DNA from: an uncultured Salinisphaerales bacterium
GTDB lineage: Bacteria; Pseudomonadota; Gammaproteobacteria; Nevskiales; CAJXLF01
NCBI GenBank assembly: GCA_913055805.1
Contig: CAJXLF010000001.1
Coordinates: forward strand, 396,761-460,760
DNA: 64,000 bases
Direction of reading: 5' to 3'
Position numbers and translations under genes: made by a program. Of the stretch, positions 62,814 to 64,000 are shown in pieces. A model generated the notes under the pieces. It was not told the DNA's origin, did no database searches, and saw only the letters and a program-made list of their open reading frames with translations. Position 1 is the stretch's first letter; every line of letters begins with the position of its first letter.

Positions 62814-64000
62814 ATGTCACTACACATCGTCATTCTCGCCGCCGGTCAGGGTACGCGTATGAAATCGCGTCTGCCCAAGGTATTGCAGCCGCTGGGCGAC
62901 CGCCCGTTACTGACTCATGTGGTGGAAACTGCACTCGCGCTCAAGCCCGAACGGGTACACGTAGTCTACGGACACGGCGGTGACGTTGTGCAGGATCGTC
63001 TGGGTTATCTCGATGTGCAATGGGTGGAGCAGGCCGAACAGAAAGGCACCGGCCATGCCGTACAGCAGGCGATGCCGGAGATTCCCGATGAGGCACAGGT
63101 GCTGGTGTTGTACGGCGACGTGCCACTCACTTCTATCGAGACCTTGCAGTATCTGGTGGACGAAGCTGCTGGCCGTGCGGTTTCACTTCTGACCATGACA
63201 CTCGATGACCCTGCCGGTTATGGCCGTATCGTGCGGGATGATTCAGCTGCGATCGTCGGTATTGTCGAGCAAAAGGACGCCACGCCAGCGCAGCAGGCAA
63301 TTCGTGAGGTCAACACGGGCCTGCTGACCTGTCCCGCGGAAAGGCTGCGCCACTGGCTGGCAAATCTGGACAATGATAATGCCCAGGGCGAGTACTATCT
63401 GACCGACGTGATTGCCAAGGCAGTGCACGATGACGTGCCGGTGGTGTCGGTGCAGGTGCGGGATACCTGGGAAGCGGCAGGTGTGAATGACAAGCGCCAG
63501 CTGGCCACGCTCGAACGCATTTTTCAACAGCGCCAGGCCGAGCAGCTCATGATGCAGGGGCTGACACTGAAGGATCCGGCGCGATTCGATCTGCGCGGCA
63601 GTCTTGAATTCGGCAAGGATGTGATCATCGACGTCAACGTGGTGCTGGAAGGTCAGGTCAAACTGGCCGATGGCGTGCATGTCGGCCCCAACTGTGTGTT
63701 GAGAAACTGCGAGCTGGGCGAGGACACCCAGGTGCTGGAGAACTCGGTGATCGAGCACAGCCGCATAGGGGCTAATTGCCATATCGGTCCTTTCGCCCGT
63801 TTGCGCCCGGATACGGTTCTTGCCGACAAGGCGCGCATCGGCAATTTTGTCGAAACCAAGAAGGCCAACATCGGCCCGGGCAGCAAGATCAATCACCTGA
63901 GTTATGTCGGCGATGCCGAAGTGGGTCGCGACGTGAATATCGGCGCCGGGGTGATCACCTGCAACTACGACGGCGCCTATAAACACAAGACGGAAATCGG
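62814..64000 (+). CDS. glmU: bifunctional GlmU (N-acetylglucosamine-1-phosphate uridyltransferase / glucosamine-1-phosphate acetyltransferase), 3' end outside window
   Basis: 395 codons are present and the frame is open to the window edge. GlmU makes UDP-N-acetylglucosamine for wall and lipopolysaccharide synthesis. The uridyltransferase motif LAAGQGTRMKSRLPKVLQ is at about residues 8-25, and YGDVPLT, YGRIVRD and EVNTGLL follow. From about residue 250 the left-handed beta helix of the acetyltransferase begins, with KKANIGPGSKINHLSYVGDAEVG and GAGVITCNYDGAYKHKT visible. The final ~60 residues are missing only because of the cut. Confidence 0.97.
   Translation, partial: MSLHIVILAAGQGTRMKSRLPKVLQPLGDRPLLTHVVETALALKPERVHVVYGHGGDVVQDRLGYLDVQWVEQAEQKGTGHAVQQAMPEIPDEAQVLVLYGDVPLTSIETLQYLVDEAAGRAVSLLTMTLDDPAGYGRIVRDDSAAIVGIVEQKDATPAQQAIREVNTGLLTCPAERLRHWLANLDNDNAQGEYYLTDVIAKAVHDDVPVVSVQVRDTWEAAGVNDKRQLATLERIFQQRQAEQLMMQGLTLKDPARFDLRGSLEFGKDVIIDVNVVLEGQVKLADGVHVGPNCVLRNCELGEDTQVLENSVIEHSRIGANCHIGPFARLRPDTVLADKARIGNFVETKKANIGPGSKINHLSYVGDAEVGRDVNIGAGVITCNYDGAYKHKTEI

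Overview
The window looks like the chromosome of a GC-rich gammaproteobacterium that lives on lipids or hydrocarbons. The evidence is an F1Fo ATP synthase operon in the order atpIBEFHAGDC preceded by rsmG-parA-parB and followed by glmU, an EfpL-type EF-P paralogue, the acnD-prpF pair of the methylcitrate route, a wax ester synthase, and DUF1302/DUF1329 envelope proteins. The genus cannot be fixed from sequence alone.

Layout. 1-7.1 kb: assorted housekeeping genes (cytochrome fragment, fatty acid hydroxylase-like protein, AraC regulator, FetAB-like exporter, PanE-like reductase, pdxH-dodecin, MocR regulator). 7.2-11.4 kb: a lipid-oxidation run (YhdH-type reductase, efpL, HIT protein, short-chain dehydrogenase, thiolase). 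11.5-40.6 kb: the unusual region. It holds six paralogous lipoproteins of 801-822 residues, each with three CXXCH haem motifs, of the RoxA/MauG-like multihaem oxygenase or peroxidase type. Four related TetR regulators lie among them. A fifth, different TetR is divergent from a DUF2236 protein that resembles the latex-clearing protein Lcp. The region also contains a DUF1302-DUF1329 pair, an acyl-CoA dehydrogenase and an acyl-CoA synthetase. 40.7-48.4 kb: acnD, prpF, a crotonase, a wax ester synthase and a DUF3047-like protein. 48.5-52.0 kb: a minus-strand group (aquaporin, DOMON-like, NamZ-like, M14 peptidase). 52.1-64 kb: rsmG, parAB, the atp operon, a vapBC pair and the start of glmU.

How it may work together (inference). 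The six lipoproteins have GG after the lipobox Cys, so they should sit in the outer membrane, where haem enzymes of this type can oxidise or cleave C=C bonds of a hydrophobic substrate. DUF1302 (predicted outer-membrane) and DUF1329 (periplasmic) could move the products inward. The acyl-CoA synthetase, acyl-CoA dehydrogenase, short-chain dehydrogenase and thiolase would carry out beta-oxidation, and AcnD/PrpF would help dispose of propionyl-CoA. Nearly every lipoprotein promoter carries a pair of operators of the form NNAC-N4-GTNN. Operator variants differ between TetR neighbourhoods (GTAC, ATAC, GGAC, TGAC half-sites), which suggests that regulators and operators were duplicated and then diverged. 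One variant (TGAC/TAAC-AAAT-GTCA/GTTA) occurs as pairs at three promoters and ties the DUF1302 operon to two of the lipoproteins.

A second surprise is a 267-bp element with perfect 26-bp terminal inverted repeats inserted exactly between atpF and atpH. I saw no tRNA, rRNA, CRISPR array or recognisable insertion sequence.
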